In this document: positions 43,305 through 53,214 of the stretch, one piece after another | Layout of the letters: every line of letters begins with the position of its first letter | Numbering within the stretch: the stretch's first letter is position 1 | From: Gillisia limnaea DSM 15749 | GTDB lineage: Bacteria; Bacteroidota; Bacteroidia; Flavobacteriales; Flavobacteriaceae | Direction: 5' to 3' | DNA: 64,000 nucleotides | Assembly (NCBI RefSeq): GCF_000243235.1 | Contig: NZ_JH594606.1 | Span: 2,352,572-2,416,571, forward strand | Translations under genes and position numbers: made by a program | The notes under the pieces: generated by a model | The model's input: only the letters and a program-made list of their open reading frames with translations | Databases searched by the model: none | What the model was told of the DNA's origin: nothing

Positions 43305-45737
43305 TCACTCCGTCCTTAAACTTTTTACCGGGTTGGCAACAGCTGCTTTGATAGCCTGGAAACTTACTGAAATGATTGCCACCGCAAAAGCAGCCGTTCC
43401 AGCAAGCACAAAGGTCCACCAACCCAATGTGGTTTGATATGCAAATTCCCGCAACCATCTATCCATAACGTACCAAGCAAGCGGCACCGCTAAAAGAAAA
43501 GAGATTCCCACCAACTTGAGAAAATCCTTGTTGAGCAACGTGAGAATCTGCAGTACCGACGCTCCACTAACCTTCCTGATACCAATTTCCTTTTTACGTT
43601 GTAAAATGGTATATGATGTAAGTCCGAAAAGTCCCAGCCCGGCAATAAATATGGCCAAACCTGTAAAAAGTTGAAATGCCGCACCAAACTTAGTGTCTTC
43701 CAGATATTGCGCTTCAAACTTTGTATCGAGAAATGTATAATTCAAGGTGCTCTGAGGAAAGATATCCTCCCATTTTTGCTGAATTTGCTCTATATTTTTT
43801 CCCATCGAAGCCAAAGAGAGCCCTTTAGCGTCCATTTTTACCAGGATATTGTCCAGGTCGCCGCCAAAGGCCCAACTAATATCCCCGATAAACATTGGTT
43901 CGATTTTATTTTTTAGGCCAAAATGATGGTAGTCTTCAAAAATTCCGGTGATCGTCCAGGTCTCATCCCAAAATTTTACGTTTTGACCGATGATCTTAGA
44001 CATATCGGTAAACCCTATTTCTCGTGCGAATGTTTCGTTGATAACTATATCGAAATTTTGAACGCCGGGATTTTTCCGCAAATAGGTTTTTCCAGCCAAA
44101 AATTTTATGTCTAAGACCTCAAAATAATTGGGCTGTGCACCATATAAATAAAACAGCTGGCGTTCGTTGTTTGTGCCATCAGGATAGGTAATACCAACAG
44201 AAGAGGAAAGATTGTCGTACCCATCACCAGGATACGTTTTTGCCTGTGTAACGCCTTTAACAAAGGGCAATTGGGATAACTCAGATTGCAAAACCATTGA
44301 TTTTCTGCGCATAATGGAATCGCTTTCATTTGCCAAAAGTTCGCCCTTAAGTGCTACTATTTGGCCAAGATCAACACCAAGCGGTTGTTCACGTAAAAAC
44401 TGGATCTGTTGCGATACAACCAGGGTGCCAATAATCAAGACTACGGTAGCGAAAAACTGGACGCCAATCAATGCTTTTCGGATATTGACTCCCCCACGAG
44501 ATGCGATTACTTTTCCCTTTAAAGCGCGAATGGGTGAAAAACCGCTGATGACCATTGCGGGATAAAGACCCGAAAGCAAGGTTCCCAGGAGAATAAACCC
44601 AAGATAAGGCAATATGATGCCTAAATTTGATAGACCCAAAACGAGTTCTTTACCCACAAAGCGATTAAATAACGGAAGCAATAAATAAACGAGTCCAATT
44701 GCCAACAACATGGCGAATAGATTGAGCAACAGGGATTCTCCCAAAGACTGGAATATCAATTGCAATCGCTGCGCACCAGCAACTTTGCGTATGCCAACTT
44801 CTTTAGACCGTTCCATCGATTTTGCCGTAGCAAGATTTACGTAATTTAACCACGAAAGAACAAGTATGATAAAGGCAATTGCCGAAAGAAACCGAACCCG
44901 GCTTATGCTTCCGTTCGCTTCGGCTTCATAGGGCTTGTCCGAATGTAAATGGATATCTGAAATCGCCTCGATGTTATGCCTTTCATCTGGATCTTTTTCA
45001 AAATCGCTGGCCATGACCTTTTTACGAAGATCTTTTATATTGGTGTTCGGACTCACTTTTACATAAGTGAAAAAGTTATTCTGGCTCCAATTGGGTTTGC
45101 CATTGTTTCCCATCCGTTCCCATGTATTTATGGTTGGATAGGATATTAAAAAATTCGTTTTATAATGTGTGTTCTCCGGAATGTCATTAATAACACCTAC
45201 GACTTCCATGGTTGTTCCACTTTCATCAAAAACCGACAAACTTTTGCCAACTGCCTGCTTATTTCCGAAGATCTTTTTGGCCAGGGTTTGTGTAAGAATA
45301 AGCGTATTGGGCTTTTCAAAATCGCTTAGATTACCCGCTACAAGCGGATTGTCGAAAATCCTGAAGTAGCTCACATCTGCCAGGGAGCCATTAGGCTGTT
45401 GGATTACCTTGTCGCCTTTGACGAACGTAACTTTTTCCAATCGATAAAGGCGTACTTGCTCGGTAATTTCGGGAAATTCCTTTTTAAACGTGGGGCCGGT
45501 GAGGTTGTAGGTCTGTGCGTCACCGGGAACAAAATTTCCACCTTCGTCATAGTCCATATAAATCCTGTAAACCTGATTTGAACCGTCAAACTTATCGTAA
45601 CTGCGCTCGTAACCCACATAAAGCGTAATTATTATGAATGCCGCAATCCCCGAAGCCAACCCAAGGATATTGAGAATAGAGTACAATTTGTTTTTGAACA
45701 AATAACGGATGGCAATCTTAAAGTGGTTACGAATCAT
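43305..45737 (-). CDS. MacB/FtsX-like ABC transporter permease 5
   Basis: The 810-residue protein begins MIRNHFKIAIRYLFKNKLYS. The coupling motif MERSKEVGIRKVAGAQRLQL lies near residue 330 and QRKKEIGIRKVSGASVLQIL near residue 725. Both have Ala or Ser where the siblings have Leu-Gly. The first loop starts ERSYDKFDGSNQVYRIYMDY. It ends NPVKSLRTE. The gap to permease 4 is ~80 bp with a single GC hairpin. Confidence 0.92.
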   Translation of the reverse strand: MIRNHFKIAIRYLFKNKLYSILNILGLASGIAAFIIITLYVGYERSYDKFDGSNQVYRIYMDYDEGGNFVPGDAQTYNLTGPTFKKEFPEITEQVRLYRLEKVTFVKGDKVIQQPNGSLADVSYFRIFDNPLVAGNLSDFEKPNTLILTQTLAKKIFGNKQAVGKSLSVFDESGTTMEVVGVINDIPENTHYKTNFLISYPTINTWERMGNNGKPNWSQNNFFTYVKVSPNTNIKDLRKKVMASDFEKDPDERHNIEAISDIHLHSDKPYEAEANGSISRVRFLSAIAFIILVLSWLNYVNLATAKSMERSKEVGIRKVAGAQRLQLIFQSLGESLLLNLFAMLLAIGLVYLLLPLFNRFVGKELVLGLSNLGIILPYLGFILLGTLLSGLYPAMVISGFSPIRALKGKVIASRGGVNIRKALIGVQFFATVVLIIGTLVVSQQIQFLREQPLGVDLGQIVALKGELLANESDSIMRRKSMVLQSELSQLPFVKGVTQAKTYPGDGYDNLSSSVGITYPDGTNNERQLFYLYGAQPNYFEVLDIKFLAGKTYLRKNPGVQNFDIVINETFAREIGFTDMSKIIGQNVKFWDETWTITGIFEDYHHFGLKNKIEPMFIGDISWAFGGDLDNILVKMDAKGLSLASMGKNIEQIQQKWEDIFPQSTLNYTFLDTKFEAQYLEDTKFGAAFQLFTGLAIFIAGLGLFGLTSYTILQRKKEIGIRKVSGASVLQILTLLNKDFLKLVGISFLLAVPLAWYVMDRWLREFAYQTTLGWWTFVLAGTAAFAVAIISVSFQAIKAAVANPVKSLRTE

Positions 45738-45794
45738 TTTTAAAAAGGTTATTTGTTAGCTGTTATCATTTTTATTCGCTGCTTATTTTTTTAT

Positions 45795-45816
45795 CTCCCC
45801 TTCGGGGGCGAGGGGG
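45795..45816. repeat. CCCCTTCGGGG intergenic hairpin repeat, short form
   Basis: CTCCCCTTCGGGGGCGAGGG lies just before the stop side of permease 4. The stem is CCCC-TTC-GGGG. Confidence 0.7.
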
Positions 45817-45817
45817 T

Positions 45818-48217
45818 TTATTCAGTTCTTAAACTTTTTACAGGGTTTGCAATTGCGGCTTTGATTGCCTGAAAGCTAACTGTAACTACAGTTAGCAGCA
45901 ATACGCCCAACCCCGCAATCAAGAAAACTTCTGCTGAAATATCTGTTCTATACGGGAATTTCTCAATCCAGCCGCTCATAAAATAATAAGCGAGAGGCGT
46001 TGCAATAAGAAGAGCAATCATTACCAAGACAATGAAATCTTTTGAAAGCAACATCCACAAATTTGTTACGGTTGCGCCAAGCACTTTACGTACACCAATT
46101 TCTTTGGTGCGTTGCTCTGCCACGAAAGAGGCCAAGCCAAATAAACCAAGACAGCTTATGACGATGGCCAAGATCGTAAATATGTTCGCAAGACTTGCAA
46201 CACGTTCTTCGGCGGCAAAGGTCTTCGCATACACTTCATCTACAAAATCATATCTAAAAGGTAGGTTGGGAAAATTAATCTTAAATACTTTTTCAATGGA
46301 CGCAAGACTTTCACTTGTGCTTTGTTCAGGATTTAGTCTCAAATAATAGAAACCACCAGTACCTTGGCCAAATTGATACATCTGTGGCGAAACAGGTTCA
46401 TAGGCCGATTCATTTATCACATCTGCTACCACGCCCACAATCTGCATCGGGACATCGTCAGGACCTGCCGCAGTTCCGCGAATGTATTTTCCTATAGGAT
46501 CCTGAATACCCATATATTCAACAGCAGTCTTATTTAACACAACAGCATTTGAATCTGTGGCAAACTCACGAGAAAAGGATCGGCCTTCCACTATTTTCAT
46601 TCCTACAGCATCAATATAATCGTAAGAAACAGCCATTAGCGCAAAACTCTCATCAAAATTAGTAGGCTTACCATCCCACTCAAATCCAGACGAATAATTC
46701 CAAATACTCGTTGCCGGACTGGTGCCCCAACCCATTTTAGTTACGGCGCCAGAACTTAAAAATTCGTTACGCATTACTTCATATTTACCTGAAAAATCCT
46801 GACTAGAGGTAGGTAGTTGAATCAATTGAGAACTGTTAATACCCACAGGTCTATTTTTACCATAATCAATTTGATCCTTTACGATCAGGGTTCCAATAAT
46901 AAGCGCGATGGAAACCGTAAACTGAGCTACCACAAGTACTTTTCTAGGAACTGCAGCAAACTTGCCCATCTTAAAAGTACCTTTCAACACTTTAATAGGT
47001 TTGAAAGACGATAAGTATAAAGCGGGATAACTACCTGAAACCAATGCTGTGAAACCGATAAAGACTAATGATACCATCCAAAACATAGCATTTGACCAAG
47101 GAAAGATAACTTCCTTGCCGGCTATTATATTGAATGAAGGAAGTGATAATACCACAAGCCCAATGCCGATGATAAATGCGAATAATACAACCAAAAATGA
47201 TTCGCTCAAAAATTGATATATTAGTTGCCTTCGTGTTGAGCCGATAGATTTCCTAATACCCACTTCAAGCGCACGTTTTTCTGATCTTGCCGTACTGAGA
47301 TTCATAAAATTAATACTGGCAAGAATTAATACAAACAATCCGATTATGCCGAACAACCATACATTTTCAATACGCCCGCCAACCTGTTCGCCATTTTCAA
47401 AATTTGAATGTAAATACCACTCTGTCATTGGGAAGACAAACAATCGAGAATTAAATGTATCCCCTCCCGGACGGTTATCTTTCTTTACGTTCTCAATTCG
47501 AGCATTTACAGCGACCAAATCTGCGTTTTTTGATAACTTTAGATAAAGGAAAAACGGATTATAACTCCAATTAGAATCTTGATTTTCAAGCCAACCCCAT
47601 CGCGTAGACATCCAATGTTTAAAAGGCATTATAAAATGCATATCACTAAAGCTATTATTGGTGGAGATATCCTTGTAGATACCGGTTACAACCATAGTGT
47701 GTTCATTGTTTGAAACGACAGATTTTCCCATCGGACTCTCACTCCCAAAAAGTGTTTGCGCCATAGTTTCAGATAGAAGTATAGAATTAGTTTCCTTTAG
47801 CCCTTTTCTTGTTCCTTCAACCATATCAAGCTCTAATAAGTCTGGGGCATCAATTTGCATAAAACGCCCACTGCTGGAAATTACTTTATCTTTTAAGCTG
47901 AGGTAACGTTCATCAATTCTTGATGACATTACGATATAATCAAATGCATCGCCAAAATTCTCGCGAAGTTGAAATTCCAATGCTAGAGGAATACCTTCAT
48001 TAGCTTCTACAGTACCATTAATTGTCTGGTTTTGCATTACCTGTGCAATCTGATCTTTATTTTCAAAATGGTTATTATAGCTGAATTCATCTACAATCCA
48101 TAATCCAATAATGATAGTTACCGCAAGACCAAGTGCAAGACCAAAAATATTGATTGCCGAATAGCCTTTATGTTTTAAAAGGTTCCGCCAGGCGATTTTG
48201 AAATAATTCCTAAACAT
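45818..48217 (-). CDS. MacB/FtsX-like ABC transporter permease 4
   Basis: The 799-residue protein opens MFRNYFKIAWRNLLKHKGYS, with MF in place of MI like permeases 1 and 2. Coupling motifs are KRALEVGIRKSIGSTRRQLI near residue 325 and QRTKEIGVRKVLGATVTNLW near residue 715, with Ser-Ile and Thr variants. The first loop carries DEFSYNNHFENKDQIAQVMQ, and the domain before spans 2-4 includes WYLHSNFENGEQVGGRIENV. It ends NPVKSLRTE. Confidence 0.92.
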   Translation of the reverse strand: MFRNYFKIAWRNLLKHKGYSAINIFGLALGLAVTIIIGLWIVDEFSYNNHFENKDQIAQVMQNQTINGTVEANEGIPLALEFQLRENFGDAFDYIVMSSRIDERYLSLKDKVISSSGRFMQIDAPDLLELDMVEGTRKGLKETNSILLSETMAQTLFGSESPMGKSVVSNNEHTMVVTGIYKDISTNNSFSDMHFIMPFKHWMSTRWGWLENQDSNWSYNPFFLYLKLSKNADLVAVNARIENVKKDNRPGGDTFNSRLFVFPMTEWYLHSNFENGEQVGGRIENVWLFGIIGLFVLILASINFMNLSTARSEKRALEVGIRKSIGSTRRQLIYQFLSESFLVVLFAFIIGIGLVVLSLPSFNIIAGKEVIFPWSNAMFWMVSLVFIGFTALVSGSYPALYLSSFKPIKVLKGTFKMGKFAAVPRKVLVVAQFTVSIALIIGTLIVKDQIDYGKNRPVGINSSQLIQLPTSSQDFSGKYEVMRNEFLSSGAVTKMGWGTSPATSIWNYSSGFEWDGKPTNFDESFALMAVSYDYIDAVGMKIVEGRSFSREFATDSNAVVLNKTAVEYMGIQDPIGKYIRGTAAGPDDVPMQIVGVVADVINESAYEPVSPQMYQFGQGTGGFYYLRLNPEQSTSESLASIEKVFKINFPNLPFRYDFVDEVYAKTFAAEERVASLANIFTILAIVISCLGLFGLASFVAEQRTKEIGVRKVLGATVTNLWMLLSKDFIVLVMIALLIATPLAYYFMSGWIEKFPYRTDISAEVFLIAGLGVLLLTVVTVSFQAIKAAIANPVKSLRTE

Positions 48218-48256
48218 ACTATTCGCTTTTAAATTTATTTGCTTTTTATACTTTGT

Positions 48257-48290
48257 TCCCCCTTTGGGGGTTAGGGGGCTTTTTAAGCAC
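48257..48290. repeat. CCCCCTTTGGGGG intergenic repeat
   Basis: GTTCCCCCTTTGGGGGTTAG followed by GGGGCT is the other common flavobacterial form of this repeat, with a CCCCC-TTT-GGGGG stem. It lies between permeases 3 and 4. Confidence 0.7.
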
Positions 48291-48292
48291 TT

Positions 48293-50725
48293 TTATTCTG
48301 TTCTTAAACTTTTTACAGGGTTTGCAATTGCGGCTTTGATAGCCTGAAAGCTTACCGTTATTATAGCGATGGCAATGACTAAGAATGCTGAAAAGCTCAT
48401 TATTTCCCACCCTATTTGTATGCGATATGAAAAATCTTCCAACCAGATATTCATAAAATACCAGCCAAATGGCAACGCAATTAGAGTAGCGATAATTACA
48501 AGTTTTAGAAAGTCTGTTGTCAACCCAATGGTGATCTGGCTCACACTGGCACCCAATACTTTGCGCACACCTATTTCCTTGGTTCTATTCTGAGCATTGA
48601 ATGCTGCCAGACCAAAAAGACCTAGGCAAGCGATAAAAATGGATAAGCTTGTAAATACAATAAAGATGCTGCCTAAACGACGCTCCTCTTTGTAGGAGGT
48701 ATCAAATGCGTCATCCATAAAGCGATAATTGAAAGGCTGGCCAGGAGCTCTTTTTATCCAAACACTTTCAATGCTAGCAATGGCGCTTGCTAAATCATGT
48801 GTTTTCAACTTGATAGCCATAGATCCTGTAGATCTGTTCAAGAATAGTCCCAGCGCACCAATATTCTCTCGCAAGGATTCATAATTAAAATCTTTGATAA
48901 CACCTATCACATGATAATATTCAGGATTTTCACGTTCAACTTCTTCGGTAATTCTTATTCCAAGAGCATCCTCTGCACTTAGACCTAGCGTTGCTAATGT
49001 CGATTCATTGATAATAACGGCAGTAGAATCTGCTACAGATTGACTGTTGAAATCGCGGCCGGCAATTAACTCTAGGCCTAGCGTATTTATATAATCATCA
49101 TCGACATCCCATGTTTGCATTTGGATGGCATATTGCTGATCCGTGGCACCTTCCTTAAAATAAGAGCTATTGGAGCGTGAGGATGGAGTAGGCATGAAGC
49201 TGCTCACTGTAGCGCTCTTGACGGCGCTCAAATTGAGAATATCCTGTTTAAAAGCATTAAGTTGTTGTCCGGCGGCATACGTGTCATTAATCACTAGAAC
49301 CTGTTCCTTATCAAAACCAAGATCCTTACTTTGTATAAATTCCAATTGTTGAAAAACCACAAGTGTTCCAACAATCAAAAACACAGCAACCCCAAATTGA
49401 AATACGACAAGCATGCTTCTAATATTCCACTTGCTACTGTTCTTCATTCCGATTCCCTTGAGTGTATCCACTGGAATAAATCGAGATATGATAAAGGCTG
49501 GATAACTGCCAGAAAAAAGTCCTAGAAGTAAAGTGATTAGTAAAATAGCAACATAGAACGAAGGCTCTGTAAAAGGTATGCTAATATTCCTTCCAGCTAG
49601 ATCATTGAAAAAAGGTAATGCTATAAAAGCTATTATAATTGCTAGAATCATTGAGGCAAAAGCAACAAGTCCAGATTCGGTAAGAAATTGCACTATTAAT
49701 TGAAGCCTATTTGATCCCAATGTCTTGCGTATTCCTACTTCCTTGCTTCTTTTTAGGGAATGAGCAGTGGATAGATTCATAAAATTCACGCATGCCAGAA
49801 AAATAAGGAAGAAACCAATGAATGATAAAATGTATACGTTTTGGATCGTTCCTTTCTCGCCCATTTCATTTTGATTTTCAGAATACAGATGAATATCAGT
49901 CAACGGTATGGTGTGATATCTTATATAATTACCAGATGCTGCAAAAGATTCCTTTGTCATACCAGGAAATGTCTTTTGAGCCCAAGGAAGTACATACTTT
50001 TGAACCATATCTTCCAGTTGTAGCTGAAAATTATCGAGGCGGGTTTCTGGCGATAGTTTGACAAATGTATAGTAGTTGTTGTTGCCCCAAATATTTTCCC
50101 GAGACGCGACATTTCCGGCCATTGCCATAAATATGCTATAATCCTTTAAAAAGGAGTTTTCCGGAAGATCCTCCATCACTCCAGTTACTATATAGATCTC
50201 TTCATTATTTAATAAAAGACTCTTGCCAACTACATCCACACTGCCGAAATGATTTTCTGCAGCCGTTCTGGTCATAACCAGCGTATTGGTTTCTTTCAAT
50301 GCCGATTCTTTGTTACCTTGAATGAGTTCAAGACCGAACATATTGAAAAAGGTAGAATCTACATAAGTAGTAGAAAGCTCTTTGATATTTTCCGTTTTAT
50401 CAGGGCTCCTAAATAGATTACTACCTAGACTTCTAAAGCGAACGGTATTTTCCACCTCCGCAAAATCTTTTTCTAAGGTTGCAGCCATTGGTGGAGCTGT
50501 TTCGCCGCTTTTAATCTCTGCGCCACCAAATTTGATATTCATATCGACTCTATAGATACGGTCTGCATCTGCGAACATATTGTCGTAATTCAGCTCCTCA
50601 TAAATGTAGAGTGCGATTAATAAACCGCCAGCCATTCCTATGGCAAGCCCTAATGTATTGATCAAGGTGAAAAAGGGTTGCTTTTTTAGACTTCTAAATG
50701 CTATTTTTATATCATTTCTTATCAT
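48293..50725 (-). CDS. MacB/FtsX-like ABC transporter permease 3
   Basis: The protein is 810 residues from ATG 50725 (MIRNDIKIAFRSLKKQPFFT). An in-frame extension of 40 codons exists upstream, but it would overlap the 3' end of permease 2, so the downstream start is preferred. Coupling motifs are KRSKEVGIRKTLGSNRLQLI and NRTKEIGVRKVLGASVSQIT. First span TLINTLGLAIGMAGGLLIAL has the small-residue pattern of FtsX-like proteins. Only 2 bp separate this start from the previous stop, the tightest spacing in the series, implying strict co-translation with permease 2. Confidence 0.92.
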   Translation of the reverse strand: MIRNDIKIAFRSLKKQPFFTLINTLGLAIGMAGGLLIALYIYEELNYDNMFADADRIYRVDMNIKFGGAEIKSGETAPPMAATLEKDFAEVENTVRFRSLGSNLFRSPDKTENIKELSTTYVDSTFFNMFGLELIQGNKESALKETNTLVMTRTAAENHFGSVDVVGKSLLLNNEEIYIVTGVMEDLPENSFLKDYSIFMAMAGNVASRENIWGNNNYYTFVKLSPETRLDNFQLQLEDMVQKYVLPWAQKTFPGMTKESFAASGNYIRYHTIPLTDIHLYSENQNEMGEKGTIQNVYILSFIGFFLIFLACVNFMNLSTAHSLKRSKEVGIRKTLGSNRLQLIVQFLTESGLVAFASMILAIIIAFIALPFFNDLAGRNISIPFTEPSFYVAILLITLLLGLFSGSYPAFIISRFIPVDTLKGIGMKNSSKWNIRSMLVVFQFGVAVFLIVGTLVVFQQLEFIQSKDLGFDKEQVLVINDTYAAGQQLNAFKQDILNLSAVKSATVSSFMPTPSSRSNSSYFKEGATDQQYAIQMQTWDVDDDYINTLGLELIAGRDFNSQSVADSTAVIINESTLATLGLSAEDALGIRITEEVERENPEYYHVIGVIKDFNYESLRENIGALGLFLNRSTGSMAIKLKTHDLASAIASIESVWIKRAPGQPFNYRFMDDAFDTSYKEERRLGSIFIVFTSLSIFIACLGLFGLAAFNAQNRTKEIGVRKVLGASVSQITIGLTTDFLKLVIIATLIALPFGWYFMNIWLEDFSYRIQIGWEIMSFSAFLVIAIAIITVSFQAIKAAIANPVKSLRTE

Positions 50726-50727
50726 GA

Positions 50728-53148
50728 TTATTCCGTCCTTAAACTTTTTACCGGATTTGTAATGGCTGCTTTGATAGCCTGGAAACTTACCGTTAAAAGC
50801 GTTATGATTAATGCTACAACTCCGGCAATCAGAAAAACCCACCATTCTATTGAAATTCTATAAGGAAAATCCTGTAGCCATTTATTCATCCCATACCAGG
50901 CTATGGGCGAAGCAATCAAAAAGGCGATTCCCACCAGCTTTAAAAAGTCCTTGGTTAAAAGACGGACTACATTTTGTACACTTGCGCCAAGCACTTTCCG
51001 GATACCAATTTCTTTTTTCTTCTGTTCTGCAACAAATGAGATTAGCCCAAATAAACCCAAACAACTTATCAAGATTGCCAATGAAGTAAAGACAACCGAG
51101 ATTTTACCCAGCCGTTTTTCTTCAGCATATAATTTTTCTACTTCCTTATCCACAAATGTGTACACGAAGGGGGTATTAGGATTAATGGTTTTCCAGGATG
51201 TTTCAAGATTATTTAAAAGGGCTTCGTACTGCTGTGTTTCGGCTTTTAAAATGATCCAACCAGGTTGCGTTTCATTAAATAGCAACATGGGAGCTATTTC
51301 TTTTTTTAGGGAAGCAAAGTGATAATTGTCTGTAACGCCTACAATTTCAAACTCATCAACTTCACCTTCGTAGGTTTGTATAAGTTTGGACCCAACAGCT
51401 CTATCCAGCGGAATGTTGAAGGCATCGATGGTGGCTTTATTTACAAGAACCTGAATGCTATCGTTGGTACGAAGCGTACGTCCTGTTAAAAGAGAGGTGC
51501 CGACGGTTTTAAGATAATTGGGGCTAACCCCATCGTAATGCACCAAAGTTTGATCGGCGGGATTCCCCCCAGGAAGTGTCAATCCCAGATCACCCAAAAT
51601 AAATTCTGAAGGATAGTGGTTACTTCCAGAAACTTCGGTAACACCATTGACTGTTTCAAAATTCGATTTTATGGCATTAAAATTTTCTGAAACTTCCTGT
51701 GTTCCCAAACGCACGGCAATTAGATTGTCCTTGTTGAAACCCATATCCATTTTTTGGGAATGTTTTACTTGTTGGGTGATGATTATCACGCTGGAAATCA
51801 ATCCGATGGAAACTATAAATTGAAAGACCACCAAAACTTTTCGCAGGTTTCCGCTACCTAAATTTAGGCTTATTGATCCTTTTAAAACTTTAACCGGTTT
51901 GATTGCCGAAAGGATTATAGCGGGATACAGGCCTGCAATAAAACCTGTAAGGATTCCCAATGTTAAAAGTGCTACTAAAATTTTCCAGTCAAACAAAGCC
52001 AAATAACCTATGTTACCTTCCGTTAATTTATTTAGAAATGGCAATGACAGGGCTGTTAAAGGAATACTGATAACCGAGGCAAAAAGGGATAGTAGTATAG
52101 ATTCCCCTAAAAATTGCCGTACGAGGGTTCCTCTATCGGCACCAATAGCCTTTCGAACTCCAATTTCCTTAGCCCGTTTATTAGCACGCGCCGTACTCAG
52201 GTTTATAAAGTTGATACACGCTACCAATTGTATGAACAATGCCAAAATTAGGAGCATATAGAGATAGTTGATATCTGAAACTTTGTCAATCTGGTTTCGG
52301 ATTCCTTTTGAATACAAATGAATATCTGTAAGCTTTTGTAGAAAGAGCGATTTACTGAAACCTACCGCAGCCAAATCCTTTGCTCCGTGTCTTTGTAGAA
52401 ATTCGGGAAGTTTTGACTCCAGCGCACCGGCGTCTGCGCCTGGTGCCAGCTTTAAATAGGTAAGCACAAAATTTTGTGTTGCAAAGTTTTGAATTTCCAT
52501 TACACGTTCTCCGGTCCCGCCGGAATTCATGGTCAAAATATAGTTGGGATTTAGGTGTGTTTTACCAAAATCATCTTTGAATACGCCTTTTATTCTTAAG
52601 GTCTGTTCTTCTTCGCCACTTCCAAGAACCAGGGTTTTGTTTAGCGCCTTTTTCGTTCCAAATAGTTTCTTTGCTAATGTTTCTGAAAGTACAATAGAAT
52701 TGGGTGTGTTTAAAGCTCCCTCAGGTTTTCCTTCGATAAAAGGATAATTGAACAAATTAAAGAAAGTGGAATCTGCTAAATAGCCGCGAGACTCGTAATA
52801 TGATTCGTCACTATCTGTAACCCTTAAAAGAGATTCATTTCCTTCCCCAAAATAAACTATGCGACACACTTCAGCCACTTCCGGAAAGTCTTCCTTCATT
52901 GCAAATGCAATAGGCGGCGAAGTACCTGCAGATGGATTCCCATTATCGTTTTCATTGATAATGGTTTTTAGCCTGTAAAGCGATGAGGAGTCTTCAAACT
53001 GTTGATCATAACCAAACTGTGCGACAGCATAGGTAAGGATACTCAAACAACAAACCGTCCCTACTGCTAGCCCCAAGAGGTTAATGCCGGTCTGGAGTTT
53101 GTTTTTCCAGAGACTTCGCCATGCTATTTTAAAATAATTTCTGAACAT
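50728..53148 (-). CDS. MacB/FtsX-like ABC transporter permease 2
   Basis: The 806-residue protein starts MFRNYFKIAWRSLWKNKLQT. The first span contains LGLAVGTVCCLSILTYAVA, with two cysteines not seen in siblings. Coupling motifs are KRAKEIGVRKAIGADRGTLV near residue 340 and QKKKEIGIRKVLGASVQNVV near residue 715. It ends NPVKSLRTE. The next gene begins 2 bp beyond the stop and, unlike most gaps, there is no GC hairpin between them. Confidence 0.92.
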   Translation of the reverse strand: MFRNYFKIAWRSLWKNKLQTGINLLGLAVGTVCCLSILTYAVAQFGYDQQFEDSSSLYRLKTIINENDNGNPSAGTSPPIAFAMKEDFPEVAEVCRIVYFGEGNESLLRVTDSDESYYESRGYLADSTFFNLFNYPFIEGKPEGALNTPNSIVLSETLAKKLFGTKKALNKTLVLGSGEEEQTLRIKGVFKDDFGKTHLNPNYILTMNSGGTGERVMEIQNFATQNFVLTYLKLAPGADAGALESKLPEFLQRHGAKDLAAVGFSKSLFLQKLTDIHLYSKGIRNQIDKVSDINYLYMLLILALFIQLVACINFINLSTARANKRAKEIGVRKAIGADRGTLVRQFLGESILLSLFASVISIPLTALSLPFLNKLTEGNIGYLALFDWKILVALLTLGILTGFIAGLYPAIILSAIKPVKVLKGSISLNLGSGNLRKVLVVFQFIVSIGLISSVIIITQQVKHSQKMDMGFNKDNLIAVRLGTQEVSENFNAIKSNFETVNGVTEVSGSNHYPSEFILGDLGLTLPGGNPADQTLVHYDGVSPNYLKTVGTSLLTGRTLRTNDSIQVLVNKATIDAFNIPLDRAVGSKLIQTYEGEVDEFEIVGVTDNYHFASLKKEIAPMLLFNETQPGWIILKAETQQYEALLNNLETSWKTINPNTPFVYTFVDKEVEKLYAEEKRLGKISVVFTSLAILISCLGLFGLISFVAEQKKKEIGIRKVLGASVQNVVRLLTKDFLKLVGIAFLIASPIAWYGMNKWLQDFPYRISIEWWVFLIAGVVALIITLLTVSFQAIKAAITNPVKSLRTE

Positions 53149-53188
53149 GCTACTATTCGTTTTTTGATTGATTTGATGTTTATTTTTA

Positions 53189-53214
53189 TTCCCCCTTTTG
53201 GGGATAGGAGCCTT
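53189..53214. repeat. CCCCCTTTTGGGG intergenic repeat, weak form
   Basis: ATTCCCCCTTTTGGGGATAG between permeases 1 and 2 retains only a short CCCC-TTTT-GGGG stem. Confidence 0.55.

Noticed and set aside
48293-50845. Longer form of permease 3 starting at 50845
   Set aside because: It would overlap the coding end of permease 2 by ~118 bp and adds a non-family extension; the MIRND start at 50725 matches its siblings.
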